DNA of 64,000 bases, from assembly GCF_000698125.1 (NCBI RefSeq), contig NZ_BAXA01000002.1, positions 310,001 to 374,000 of the forward strand, read 5' to 3'. The notes beneath the pieces were generated by a model, which saw only the letters and a list, made by a program, of their open reading frames with translations, searched no databases and was not told the origin of the DNA. How positions within the stretch are numbered: position 1 is the stretch's first letter; each line of letters begins with the position of its first letter. Shown piece by piece: positions 8,789 to 18,772 of this stretch. A program made the position numbers and the translations under genes. The DNA comes from Geomicrobium sp. JCM 19038. Its GTDB lineage: Bacteria; Bacillota; Bacilli; Bacillales; Marinococcaceae.

Positions 8789-11700
8789 AGTGTATTTCAA
8801 TTGATTCTACAACAATTCGATTTCCTGCAGATCTTTCGTTGCTGTTACGTACAAAGATTTCTACATGGTGCTCATCGCCAGTTAGGTCGCCTGACTCAAA
8901 TAACAACTGAGTGTGCTGATCTGTTGAGTTGTACGTATCAATGGTGTCAACGAAGTCACCATTAATATAAATATCTGCTTTCCCACCGATTCTTTCGGAA
9001 TAACCGTACCAAGAAAAGGATTCTCCACGGAATGTAAACGTCAAAGAGTCGTCAGGGTGTTCGTTGTAGATAACCTGATTGTCACTAGCCATTTCATACC
9101 AGTTGGTGCCATGTAGTTCTATGGCTCCACTTTGCCCATCTAATTGATCACCAACGTCAGCAATTTCATAGGCGTCTACATAATAAATTGCTTCAATGTC
9201 TTCTTCATTAAAAGCGGTGATAGTGCTCATTCCAGCTTCGTGAATCATCATCTTTTCATTATCGATAATTTCAATTGAGTCTGTGTTGTTAGAGGTCCAA
9301 GTTGCACCTTCTGATACAGGTTGTAGAGAAATCTGTTGTTCCAATGCTTCGACACTTAGTTTCTCTAAGGATACTTCCAGCACTTCAATGTCTAGTACCA
9401 ACTTTGGCTGATGATCTGCATCATCTGAGAAGACAATTTCTGTATGACCTGGACCTGAAAGCGTAATGTTTAATGCGTCATCTACGGAAGCGACCGAGGA
9501 ATTAGAACTGCTTGCAGTTATTGAGGGATTTGTGAAATCAATTTGAATGGTTTGACCCAAATTGTATCTACCCGTCCATTGGTCGATGAGATCATCCGCA
9601 GTTGTGTTGTTAATCGAGAACTCATCTGTAGTCATAGATGAAATGGATACCTTCCCATAACCATCGAGCTCAAATTGGCGCATAAGATGAGACTGCATGT
9701 GTCTGCTACGGTCCGCTGCGAAATCACGTAAAACATCAATATGTTCATCCCATTCTTCCATGGACCCAATCGTTCCCCAGCGCTCAATATGAGAGGGCAT
9801 TTCTGGTGCTAGTACGTCTTTTTTGCTCTCTATTTCATGATGTACATGCTCTGGTGAGAAAATCGTACTCAAATAATGAAACGACCGATCAATAAATTCT
9901 TGTTCAAACTCTTTATTCTCTAATAAAGACTGAAAGATAAATGTTGCCCATTGGAACCGCGTAGTGATTAGGCGTTCAAGGGAATCTTCATGAGGACCCT
10001 TAAACCTCTCATATCAAAACCAGCATCGGTATCAAATAATGCGAACTGCCATTTCCCATGGGGCTTCTCCCTATAGAAAGTATAGTTATTGTGTGGCCAA
10101 TCATTATTATCAAAGTAGATTTGACTTATATAATAATCTAATAGGCTATTGAGGTTGATTTGCTGAGCTACCTTTTCAAAGTTTTGAGATTCACCCATGT
10201 CATGTTCTCGAATGAATTGCTCAAGATGCTCGTACGCAATCGTATCTCCAATTGTAGCAATTACATCATCATCTAAAGTATGTTCAATGACATCTAAGTT
10301 TTCTTCTTGGATGTTATGCTTCAATCGAAAGTAATGATGATCGTAACGTTCTCTAATGTTGTAAATTCCCCAGTCATCCCCGTTAATAAAGAGACGTGCT
10401 GGTCGATATAATTGTGTGTCGAAGTCTAGGTTTTGTACTAACCCTTGCATGAAAGCATCTCGAAAGAACGTCTTGTTATAGTCTTGTCCAGAGTTCCGTA
10501 ACAATAGGCGATTGAATCTTTGTCGTTCATCATATCCAAAGATAGTATGCCTGAAGCGATTTTCACCGTAATCGGAACGTGCATAAAGGCGAAATGATTT
10601 TTGGTCGAATGTTCTAGATTGGTTTCCATGTATACGCATACCTGCATGTTGAGAGAGCGCTAGGCTACCATCAGTTTCAAATAGTTGAAGGTGAATAGGG
10701 CGTTCCCATTCTCTACCCCTTTGCATATAGTTTCCTGTGAATGCTGGCATTGGTACATCATCACGGTGATAAATTCCTTTTGTGTATATACCCTTTCGTT
10801 CATCGAATAAATTAGCTTCATCTGTAGTAATTGCAATGATGGGTAAAGTACTTGATTCATCAATTAAATAAGATTGCACGAATTCTGTAGTATCGTGATT
10901 TTGCTCTGGAAAAAATTTAGCTCGCACGTTCATCGTTTCGTTAACAGGGATTGGTTCTGTATAAACAGTAGCATCACTAGTTACCTCTGTATTATCTACG
11001 GTGTAGCGAATGTCTCCTGCAGTTGCTATTGCATCAAGTTGAAGTTCTAGAGTTTCTGAATAGAGCCCAGCCTCGTGACTGAAATGTATTGTATATTCAG
11101 GCCTTGGTATATCAATCTCTAATTCACGGTCAAATAAGGGAACTAATGGCTCTTCGTCTTCTAAGTTATTACCTTGAACATATAATCTTTCTACTAAATT
11201 AGGAAGATGAACAATCGGTTCAATGGATGTAATATTGTTATAACGTAAATTCAAATTTTCAAGTTGGTGAAGGTCACGCAATGGTTCAAGTGACTCAATT
11301 TCATTTTCTTGTGCATTTAAACTGCGTATATTAGGATGATTTTTTAGAGAATCAAGAGAAACTACGTAATTTTCTCTGATGTTTAAATTAGTTATTTGCG
11401 AAAGGTTAGTAAAAACAACGATATTTGAGATGTTGTTATCTTCCAGGTTTACGTCCGTAAGCCTCCGCAGGTCTTTCAAGTAACTAATATCTTCAATTTT
11501 ATTGCGGGAGGCACTTAAACTTTCAAGACTTTGAAAGTGTTGAATTCCGTTAAGGTTTTCAATTTGACGGTTAGAAAGGTCTAACTGAGTGATGCCCTGA
11601 AGATCTTGAAAAGTAATATCATCATCTTCTTTTAGGTTTAGTTCAGATCGTATTGCTAGATCAAACTGTGGATCATCAAATGAAACGTTACTAGAAAACA

Positions 11701-11794
11701 GGTACGCTAATGACCAGACACAGGCAAGAGCAACTAAAGCAAAGGCTAGTGTAAAAACTTTCTTTTTAATGTCGCATGCCCCCAAGCATTTCAT
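8787..11794 (-). CDS. LRR-CotH secreted kinase-like protein 1 (one frame break)
   Basis: About 1000 residues when corrected. Order: an N-terminal membrane anchor (residues 12-33); internalin-type 22-residue leucine-rich repeats (about 65-215); a chitobiase-type C-terminal/Fn3-associated domain (about 230-290, GDIRYTVDNTEVT); a CotH kinase-like domain (about 310-710) with NNDWPHNN near 564 and FDTD near 587; an Ig-like segment; and a C-terminal carbohydrate-binding-like module (SFSWYGYSERIGGKADIY). CotH proteins are atypical protein kinases, known from the B. subtilis spore coat. The frame breaks at about 10000; one added A or G restores it. No ribosome-binding site precedes ATG 11794. GGGGG lies 8 bases before an ATT at 11770 that aligns with the start of the neighbouring paralogue. 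Confidence 0.82.
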
Positions 11795-11845
11795 GGTATA
11801 AAAGGTTAAATGTATTAAGGTTTATAACTCTCGTATGCAAAGTTA

Positions 11846-14231
11846 CTAAGAATGAACTTTTACAATAATTGAGAGTAGGTGGTTTCCGAGATCATCCGAG
11901 AATATTATTGTTGATTCACCGGAACCAACAAAAACAAGTTGATGATTGTTGTCTACAGATACGACAGATTCGTCAGTAGAAGATGCATTAATATCGCTTG
12001 CATTGGGAATGTCAATGGTTAATGGAACATCATTAAAGTACTTTCCAGTCCACCCCTCTTCAACTTCAAAATCATACGAAGCCATTGTAATCTGTTCTGT
12101 GGTAGCTTTAGCTATGTTTATTTCTACAAAACCATGAAGTTGGAAGTGAGATTGAATATACTCTCGTAAATGAGTAGGTCTGTTAGTGACAAATTCTTGT
12201 AATTGTTGGATGTGATGTTCCCATTGATTGTAATTAATAGGCTCTTCCCAACGATTTATATGGCTATGCATGTCTCGTTCAATTGTAGCTATCATTGAAG
12301 ATAGAAGTTCAGATGCATGGTTAGACTTAAATGTTGTGTTCAGTTGGTGAGCAAATCGTTGAATAAATTGATGTTTAAATTCTTCATTTGTTAATAAAGA
12401 AGTAAACAAAAACGTTGCGAATTCGTCTGTTCCTCGAGTTGTAATCCACGCTAAGGTGTTATGTTGGAGGCCAGTATTGCGATCCGTAATATCTGAATTG
12501 ACATTTGAAAGGCTAGTCGCCACTTGCCATATGGGCGTTCTCGCCAATAATAAAGGTTACCATCAATCCATTCAGTATTTGCGGCATAAATTTGTGTAAT
12601 GTAAAAATCAATAAAGCTATCAATATCAATTTGAGTAGCGATATAACGATAGCTCTCATTACTTGAAGCGCCATATTCACGTATGTAAGCAAGCAGCTGC
12701 TTGTAGTCAACGTTATTGCCTTCGATTGCTGTTCCATCACCTTCAAGTAAATCTAAGTCTTCTTCTAGTACTTGTTCAGCAAAACGAAAATAATGCGAAT
12801 CATATCGTTCACGTAAGTGATAAATCCCCCAATACTCTCCATTCAAATAAACATTTACTGACTGAGATCGTTGAGTTTCAAAATGTGAATCTTTAGTAAG
12901 TTCATGGATCAACGGGTCATGTAAGAGTGTTCGGTTCCAGTCTTGGTTACCGTTGTGTAGAACTAGTCGATTAAATTGTTTTCGTTCATCAGGACCAAAG
13001 AATGGATATTGAAACCTGGCCTCTCCATAATCATCTCTTGCATACAACCTCAAAGACTTTCGATCAATTGATGAATCAGTTTCAGCGTGAATTCGTACAC
13101 CTGCATGTTGGGTAAAAGTAGAGTTGCCGTCTTTATCGAATAGTTGTAAGAAAATGGGTCGCTCCCATTCTCGTCCTCTTTGCATGAAATTGCCTGAATA
13201 CAAGGGGTTCTCCGTGTTTGAATAAATGCCAGATACATAAATACCTTGCTGATCGTCAAATAAATTGTTGGCATCTGTTGATATAGAAACAATAGGTAAG
13301 TAAGAGGTTTCATTTATAAAGTATGAATTTGCGTGTTCACTCGTTTCCTCTGGCACTTCTGGTAGAACTTTGCTTTTAAGGTTGTATTTTCATGAATAGG
13401 TACTGGGTTCGTATAGACTGGATCTTCAACTGTTACTTCACTATTGTCCGTCGTGTATCGAATATCTCCTTCAGTTTCGCCAAGTGTTGATAGTTTAATT
13501 GAGAAAAGTTGGTCGTAAAACCCAGGTTCATGAGAAAACTGAATGTTATATTCTGGCCTTGGGACGTCAACGTCTTGAATTTCATCATAGAAGTCTGATA
13601 GTAAATCAAGGTCTTGAATAGGATTACCTTCTAAATACAACCTAGTTTGAAGAGATGGTAAATGATTGATTGGCAACAATGATTCGATTTGATTGTATTG
13701 AATGTTAAGGTCCTCTAAATGCTCAAGATTGGAAATGCTAGTAATCTCATTAATCCGGTTCTCTCGAACATTAAGTGCTCTGAGATAATCTAATTTTTCT
13801 AACGGTGCTAAAGAAGCAACGAAATTCTCACGAATGTTGAGAATCTCAAGCTTATTAAGAGCTTGAAGGGGTAAAATCTCTTCAATTACATTGTTTTCTA
13901 GATTCAACTTCTCAATATTTGTTAAATGTTGAATTGGAGAAATATCTACAATAGCATTATGAGATAAGTCTAGTAATGTTAACCGTTCAAAGTGCTCAAT
14001 CCCAGAGAGGCTAGATATTTGGTAACCTGATAAATTCAACTCAGTTACTGTAAACGTTAGTGACTGGTCAAGCTGCTCATCTTTATCGATATTCAGTTGC
14101 TCGCGTAATGCCTTTTCAAGCATTGGATCATCAATTGAAAGATTTTCATTTTGGGAAAATAAGTAGGCACTAGTCCAAACTGATATACAAAGGCAGATGA
14201 GCAAAGCTAATCCGAGTATTCGCTTTAACAT
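11846..14231 (-). CDS. LRR-CotH family protein 2, degenerate catalytic motifs (two frame breaks)
   Basis: A paralogue of its neighbour: signal-anchor (residues 4-24), LRRs (about 55-215), chitobiase-type domain (GDIRYTTDNSEVT), CotH domain and one Ig-like tail. It is shorter (about 795 residues) because it lacks the final carbohydrate-binding-like module. Frame breaks at about 13361 and 12511 are each repaired by one C. The acidic motifs conserved in the other two copies are changed: NxDWPHNN is NTEWIDGN (about 12553-12582) and FDTDxG is SNVNSD (about 12490-12510). These substitutions are read from the sequence as given. ATG 14231 follows AGGGGGA. It is probably co-transcribed with copy 1, 51 bases downstream. 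A pseudokinase or decoy role is inference. Confidence 0.78.
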
Positions 14232-14255
14232 CAAGCTTAACTCCCCCTAAGCGCT

Positions 14256-14288
14256 TTTAAAAAGGCTGATGAATGACTTCATCAGCCT
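14256..14288 (-). terminator. Rho-independent terminator after slaP
   Basis: A 10-bp stem (14279-14288 with 14263-14272) is followed on the minus strand by TTTTT. It separates the secA2-slaP unit from the two cotH-like genes. Confidence 0.75.
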
Positions 14289-14298
14289 AATAAAACAA

Positions 14299-15212
14299 TT
14301 ATTTCTTTGGCATGTATACTTTCCATTTATCAAGTGAATACGATTCTTTTATTAACATACTTTGCGGGAAAATAAAAACCCAAGGTTTACTTGTATTTGC
14401 TTTTACTTTTAGATCTTTTGGCGTGAAGGAAGCTTTAGCTAGCACATCGCCAGTAGCATCTTCAAGTACGAGTGGAACTTTTTCAAGGTTAACCGTTTTT
14501 TCTGAGCCATTTCTTATGAGAATGATTAACTGCACATCCCCGTTTTCTCGAGTAGCGGCCTTTAGCCCGAGTAAATTAACTTCTGATACTTTTGGACGTT
14601 CTAGTCGATTAACGAGTGATTTTAGATCCTCAATATCTTTACTAGGTAGTGTCTTTTGCCATTTTTCATCAAGATCTAGGGAATGCTTTCGTTGAGAAGG
14701 TTTTAATTGAAAAACGACTTTCCATCCGTTTTCAGGCTTTTCACCTACATTTAACTCTTTCTGTGAAAAAGCAATTACCCAAGGTCGACTACTATTTGGT
14801 GGTAGTTTGCCGACTTCTTTTAAGTTGATTTGTTTCCGACCAATAACTTGATCATGGTGATCAAGAAGTGCTAAAGTTGTCTCTTTTAACTCAATGGTTT
14901 TATCCATGCTATGGCGAATAAATACGGTCGCTTCCAACTACCTTCGTTGTTTTCCGGTTCTTCAATCTTAATGCCTGAGATTGACAACTGGTTCGGTAAT
15001 AGTGGTGAACATTCAATGTTTAGGAACTGAAAAGAGTAAATATCTTCTTGTGGTAGCTTCCAGTCTGGGTGGATCGATAGTTCGGTTTCGACTTCATTTG
15101 TTGTTTCAACTGTACTTGCTACTTCGTCATGCAAAAGGTCTTTAGAAGAAATGGGCATTTCATTTCCTTCTAATTGCATTTGTTTGTCTTTTTTTGAAAA
15201 AAAGTTACGCAT
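14299..15212 (-). CDS. slaP: Accessory Sec system S-layer assembly protein SlaP (one frame break)
   Basis: About 304 residues after correction. A short Lys/Gln-rich N terminus (MRNFFSKKDKQM) is followed by two similar SLAP-type domains. Each has the pattern of a WKVxxxxxP end and an internal segment of the type LPPNSSRPWVIAFSQKEL or VKANTSKPWVFIFPQSML. SlaP family proteins are encoded with secA2 in S-layer-bearing Bacillus and are needed for efficient S-layer protein export. Its start overlaps the end of secA2 by 8 bases. The frame breaks at about 14936; one T restores PENNEGSLEATVFIRH. No signal peptide is visible, so it is probably cytoplasmic or peripheral. Confidence 0.8.
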
Positions 15213-17583
15213 GGTTTTTCACTCCTTTTGTTACTGATGTGAGCGGTCGCAAAATTCGAGCTAAGTACATTGAAGCATCACGCTCCACCTGGTTGTACAT
15301 TCGAGTAAATAACTCGTAGCCTTCTTTGTTGTACGTTCTTAGTGGATCTTCTTGACCGTATGAACGTAAGTTAATTCCTTCTTTTAACTTTGCCATATCT
15401 TCTAATTGCTTTAACCAATAGGAATCAATAACACTGAGCATTACCTTTCGAGCTTGAGCTTGTACACCACTTTTCTCTTGTAAAGGCTCAAGTACTGCAA
15501 GGTAATCAACTAAAGCGTTGTTAACGACCTGTTGGATGTCTTCAGTTTCTTCAACTGCTGAAAACTCGTACTCTGACATTACAGGTACCATGACTTGAAA
15601 TGTTTCTTTTAGTTGTACGAGATCCCAATTCTCAGGGACTTCTTCTTCAGGAGTATGCTCTTCTACAAGCCGCTTTGAAGCTGACTTTAAGCTTTCAATC
15701 CAAATCGATAATGGATTCTCGTCAGTCATGACTTTATCACGCCATTCGTAAACGACTTTACGCTGGTCATAAATGACATTGTCTAATTTCAAATTATACT
15801 CACGGATGGAAAAGTTCCCTTGTTCACTCATATCTTGAGAACGATCAATTAGAATTTTTGCCTCCTCATCCGAAATAATGCCATTTTCATTGATATGTAG
15901 TTTTGGTAGAAGTTCATCAATATCTTCTCGTGCAAACCGCTGCACCATATCATCTTCAAGTGAGATGTAGAATTGCGTAATCCCTGGGTCGCCTTGACGT
16001 CCAGAGCGGCCTTTGAGTTGGTTGTCAATTCGACGACTCTCATGTCTTTCTGTGCCGAGAATATAAAGACCACCGAGTTCGGCAACGCCTTCACCTAACA
16101 TAATATCTGTACCTCGCCCTGCCATATTCGTGGCAATCGTTACTTGTCCTTTTTGTCCAGCAAGGGAAATCAATTGAACTTCGTTTTCAACACTTTTTGC
16201 GTTTAACAATTCATAGGGAACCTCAGCTTCATCTAAGTAACTAGCTACAGTTTCTGATTGAATAATGGAACTTGTTCCTACGATAACAGGTTGCTCTTTT
16301 TGGTGTAAGTCTTTTACTTTTATTGCTACAGCGTTGTATTTCTCTGCACTTGATCTAAAAATGACATCATCGTTATCAATACGGATGCGTTCCTTATTAG
16401 ATGGGATTTGTATTACATCCATGCCATATAGCTGTTGCATTTCTTCTTCTTCAGTTTTTGCTGTACCCGTCATTCCAGAGAGTGATGGATACATCCGGAA
16501 GTAGTTTTGAACCGTAATGGTCGCTTGCGTTTTATTTTCTTGCGTGATTTCTAAATCTTCTTTCGCTTCAATTGCTTGATGTAAGCCTTCACCTAAGCTT
16601 CTTCCTTCCATAATGCGACCAGTGAACATATCGACAAGTTTAATTACGTCCTCATCAACGATGTAGTCGACATCTTTATGGAACATTACTTTAGCTCTTA
16701 GAGCTTGAAGTACAAAATGATAGAGAACATGGTGTTCGAGGTCATATAAGTTGTCAATTCCAAACGCCCGTTCAACTTTTGTAATCCCTGAGTCAGTGAG
16801 GTTTACTGATCTTGCAATACGATCATAAGAATAGTCTTTATCTTCTTTGAACGATCGAGCCATTCGTGCACAAACGTAGTAAAGGTTTGGGTGCACGGTT
16901 GTTTTCCCAGCGATGACAAGTGGCGTTTTAGCTTCATCAATAAGAATTGAGTCAATTTCATCGATAATAGCGAAGTGAAAAGGACGTTGTACACGATCAC
17001 TTATCGTTGTTGCCATGTTGTCTCGTAGATAGTCAAACCCAAACTCACTACCTACTCCATAAGTAATATCGGCATCGTATGCTTTTACTTTGTCTTCTGG
17101 TGTTAGTTGTGAGTGATTTATACCAACTGTTAGTCCTAAAAATTGATGTACTTGTCCTATTGTTTCAAAATCACGTTTGGCAAGGTAATCATTGACAGTA
17201 ATAACATGCACACCTTTACCTTCAAGTGCTCGTAAATAACTAGGCAAAGCTGCAACTAGCGTCTTCCCTTCTCCTGTTCCCATCTCTGCAATGTCACCTT
17301 GACTAATGGCTAGTCCACCAAACAATTGGACATCATAAGGTCGCATGCCGAGTACTCGAAATGCTGCTTCTCTTACAGCGGCAAACGCTTCAGGTGTAAC
17401 CGCTTCAAGTGTTTCTCCATTTTGGAGTCGCTCTTTAAGCTGGTGTGTTACTTGTTGTAATTGTTCATCTGTATAGCTTTGATAACTTGGTTCTAATTCG
17501 TTTACAGTTTGAGCGATTTTCTCAAACTTTTTAATTTGTTTTTGCTGGTGATCTGGAATAAACTTCTTCACAGCTGAAAACAT
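15205..17583 (-). CDS. secA2: Accessory preprotein translocase ATPase SecA2
   Basis: A SecA paralogue of 792 residues with Walker A GTGEGKT (about residue 102), DEAD-like [27 protein letters not shown] and the [10 protein letters not shown] motif of the second nucleotide-binding fold. Unlike the housekeeping SecA at 45573 (837 aa), it lacks the C-terminal zinc-binding CxC...HC tail. The start ATG 17583 is chosen for its GAGGAGG site 9 bases upstream. SecA2 proteins power export of selected substrates; in B. anthracis these are the S-layer proteins Sap and EA1. It is directly coupled to slaP and preceded by a TPR lipoprotein, so the three look like one transcription unit. Confidence 0.92.
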   Translation of the reverse strand: MFSAVKKFIPDHQQKQIKKFEKIAQTVNELEPSYQSYTDEQLQQVTHQLKERLQNGETLEAVTPEAFAAVREAAFRVLGMRPYDVQLFGGLAISQGDIAEMGTGEGKTLVAALPSYLRALEGKGVHVITVNDYLAKRDFETIGQVHQFLGLTVGINHSQLTPEDKVKAYDADITYGVGSEFGFDYLRDNMATTISDRVQRPFHFAIIDEIDSILIDEAKTPLVIAGKTTVHPNLYYVCARMARSFKEDKDYSYDRIARSVNLTDSGITKVERAFGIDNLYDLEHHVLYHFVLQALRAKVMFHKDVDYIVDEDVIKLVDMFTGRIMEGRSLGEGLHQAIEAKEDLEITQENKTQATITVQNYFRMYPSLSGMTGTAKTEEEEMQQLYGMDVIQIPSNKERIRIDNDDVIFRSSAEKYNAVAIKVKDLHQKEQPVIVGTSSIIQSETVASYLDEAEVPYELLNAKSVENEVQLISLAGQKGQVTIATNMAGRGTDIMLGEGVAELGGLYILGTERHESRRIDNQLKGRSGRQGDPGITQFYISLEDDMVQRFAREDIDELLPKLHINENGIISDEEAKILIDRSQDMSEQGNFSIREYNLKLDNVIYDQRKVVYEWRDKVMTDENPLSIWIESLKSASKRLVEEHTPEEEVPENWDLVQLKETFQVMVPVMSEYEFSAVEETEDIQQVVNNALVDYLAVLEPLQEKSGVQAQARKVMLSVIDSYWLKQLEDMAKLKEGINLRSYGQEDPLRTYNKEGYELFTRMYNQVERDASMYLARILRPLTSVTKGVKNHA

Positions 17584-17635
17584 GGTATGCATCCTCCTCA
17601 TTGTTTCCGATCAGACAAACCAATAAATTGGAGTA

Positions 17636-18451
17636 TTAATCTACACTTTCTTCTAAAAATTGTTGATAGAAATTAAGTGTGTCGTCCCCAAAGTTAGTAA
17701 TGAGGTTTCTAGACGGTGCAAATGCCATTTCCATTGCATCTTGTGCACGTTCATCGTCGCCCATTTCCCGGTAGGCTTGACTTTGTAAATAATAAATTGA
17801 CGCATCATCTGGAGAAAGCGTGGCTAGTTGATCGTAAATCTCAATACTTTCTTCATAATTGCCAACATGATGATGTGCTCTTGCAATTGTAAAGAACCCA
17901 TCGCTCCCTAGTTCCTCATCATTAGCAGAGTCTGCCCAAGCAAAGATCATCTCTGCTCCACGCTCTACATCTCGGCCCGATTCCATTAATGCTCGTGCAA
18001 GCCTTAATGTACGTGTGTGATCCAAAGGATCTGCTTCATATTGTTCAGAAAACGTTTGAATGGCATCATCTACTAGTCCTTCAGAATTAGGGAAAGGACT
18101 TTCAATGTGTGCTAGCAAAGCATCGTAATAAAGGTTTGTAAAAGGTGCAGCTTCTTCGGGCTCTTCATCCACCCAATCTCTAAAGAAAACAATCCATTCA
18201 TTATAGTGACCAGCATCTAGGTCGTCAGCGATAATACTTGAGACATGACTCGGTGATAGTTGATCAAGACGAGTTAAGTCAGACATGTTGTACATGACAG
18301 ACTCATTTAAAGTGAAGTCATCGTCTTCTTCATACCCAAATTGTTCAAGGTCTACTTCACGTTCATTAGCGAGGTGACGTTCCATTCCCATCGTTGAACA
18401 ACCGGTAAGAAAAAGCACCGACGAAAGGAATATCGGAATACATTTATTCAT
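17636..18451 (-). CDS. TPR-repeat lipoprotein, function unknown
   Basis: 271 residues with a signal peptide ending in a lipobox (FLTGC at residues 14-18), so probably anchored on the outer membrane leaflet. An acidic linker follows. The C-terminal half (about 150-255) is helical with TPR-like repeats, the clearest being the segment around NYEESIEIYDQLATLSPDDA. It is the first gene before secA2 with only 52 bases between and no terminator. I do not recognise a named family. A substrate-handling or scaffold role in accessory secretion is a guess based only on gene order. Confidence 0.7.
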   Translation of the reverse strand: MNKCIPIFLSSVLFLTGCSTMGMERHLANEREVDLEQFGYEEDDDFTLNESVMYNMSDLTRLDQLSPSHVSSIIADDLDAGHYNEWIVFFRDWVDEEPEEAAPFTNLYYDALLAHIESPFPNSEGLVDDAIQTFSEQYEADPLDHTRTLRLARALMESGRDVERGAEMIFAWADSANDEELGSDGFFTIARAHHHVGNYEESIEIYDQLATLSPDDASIYYLQSQAYREMGDDERAQDAMEMAFAPSRNLITNFGDDTLNFYQQFLEESVD

Positions 18452-18772
18452 CGTAATCTCCTTTAAATTCTTAAGGTCTACACGGAGGTAAATCTAGTTT
18501 TCTACATCTAATTTAGTGTATAAGAATTACTTGAAAAAGAAAAGGTCATTCAAAAGATCTTTAAAGTTCTGACAATGAATTTGACGCTAATTGTCATGGT
18601 GAGTTTCAGTGAAATAACAAGAGTGATCCCGTTTATTGATGTTTTTTGTAACGAAACTGTTACGCTATGACAAACTTTTCCATGATATGCTATAATGCGA
18701 GCATATTTAACTAGGAAAAATGGAGGAGGGAAGAGAGGGTCTTAATTTATAATTAAAGGGGTTTTGGCACAT
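18452..18772. other. Divergent intergenic region
   Basis: About 320 AT-rich bases between the lipoprotein gene and the amidase gene. It contains the amidase promoter described separately. I see no ORF or RNA gene, and no convincing promoter for the lipoprotein gene. Confidence 0.6.
18667..18696 (+). promoter_or_regulatory. SigA-type promoter of the amidase gene
   Basis: ATGACA (one mismatch to TTGACA), an 18-base spacer and a perfect TATAAT preceded by TGC (extended -10). It lies about 75 bases upstream of the start codon. Confidence 0.7.

Noticed and set aside
14238-14300. Hairpin near slaP considered as a riboswitch
   Set aside because: It is a simple stem followed by T residues on the minus strand directly after the slaP stop, so a terminator is sufficient.
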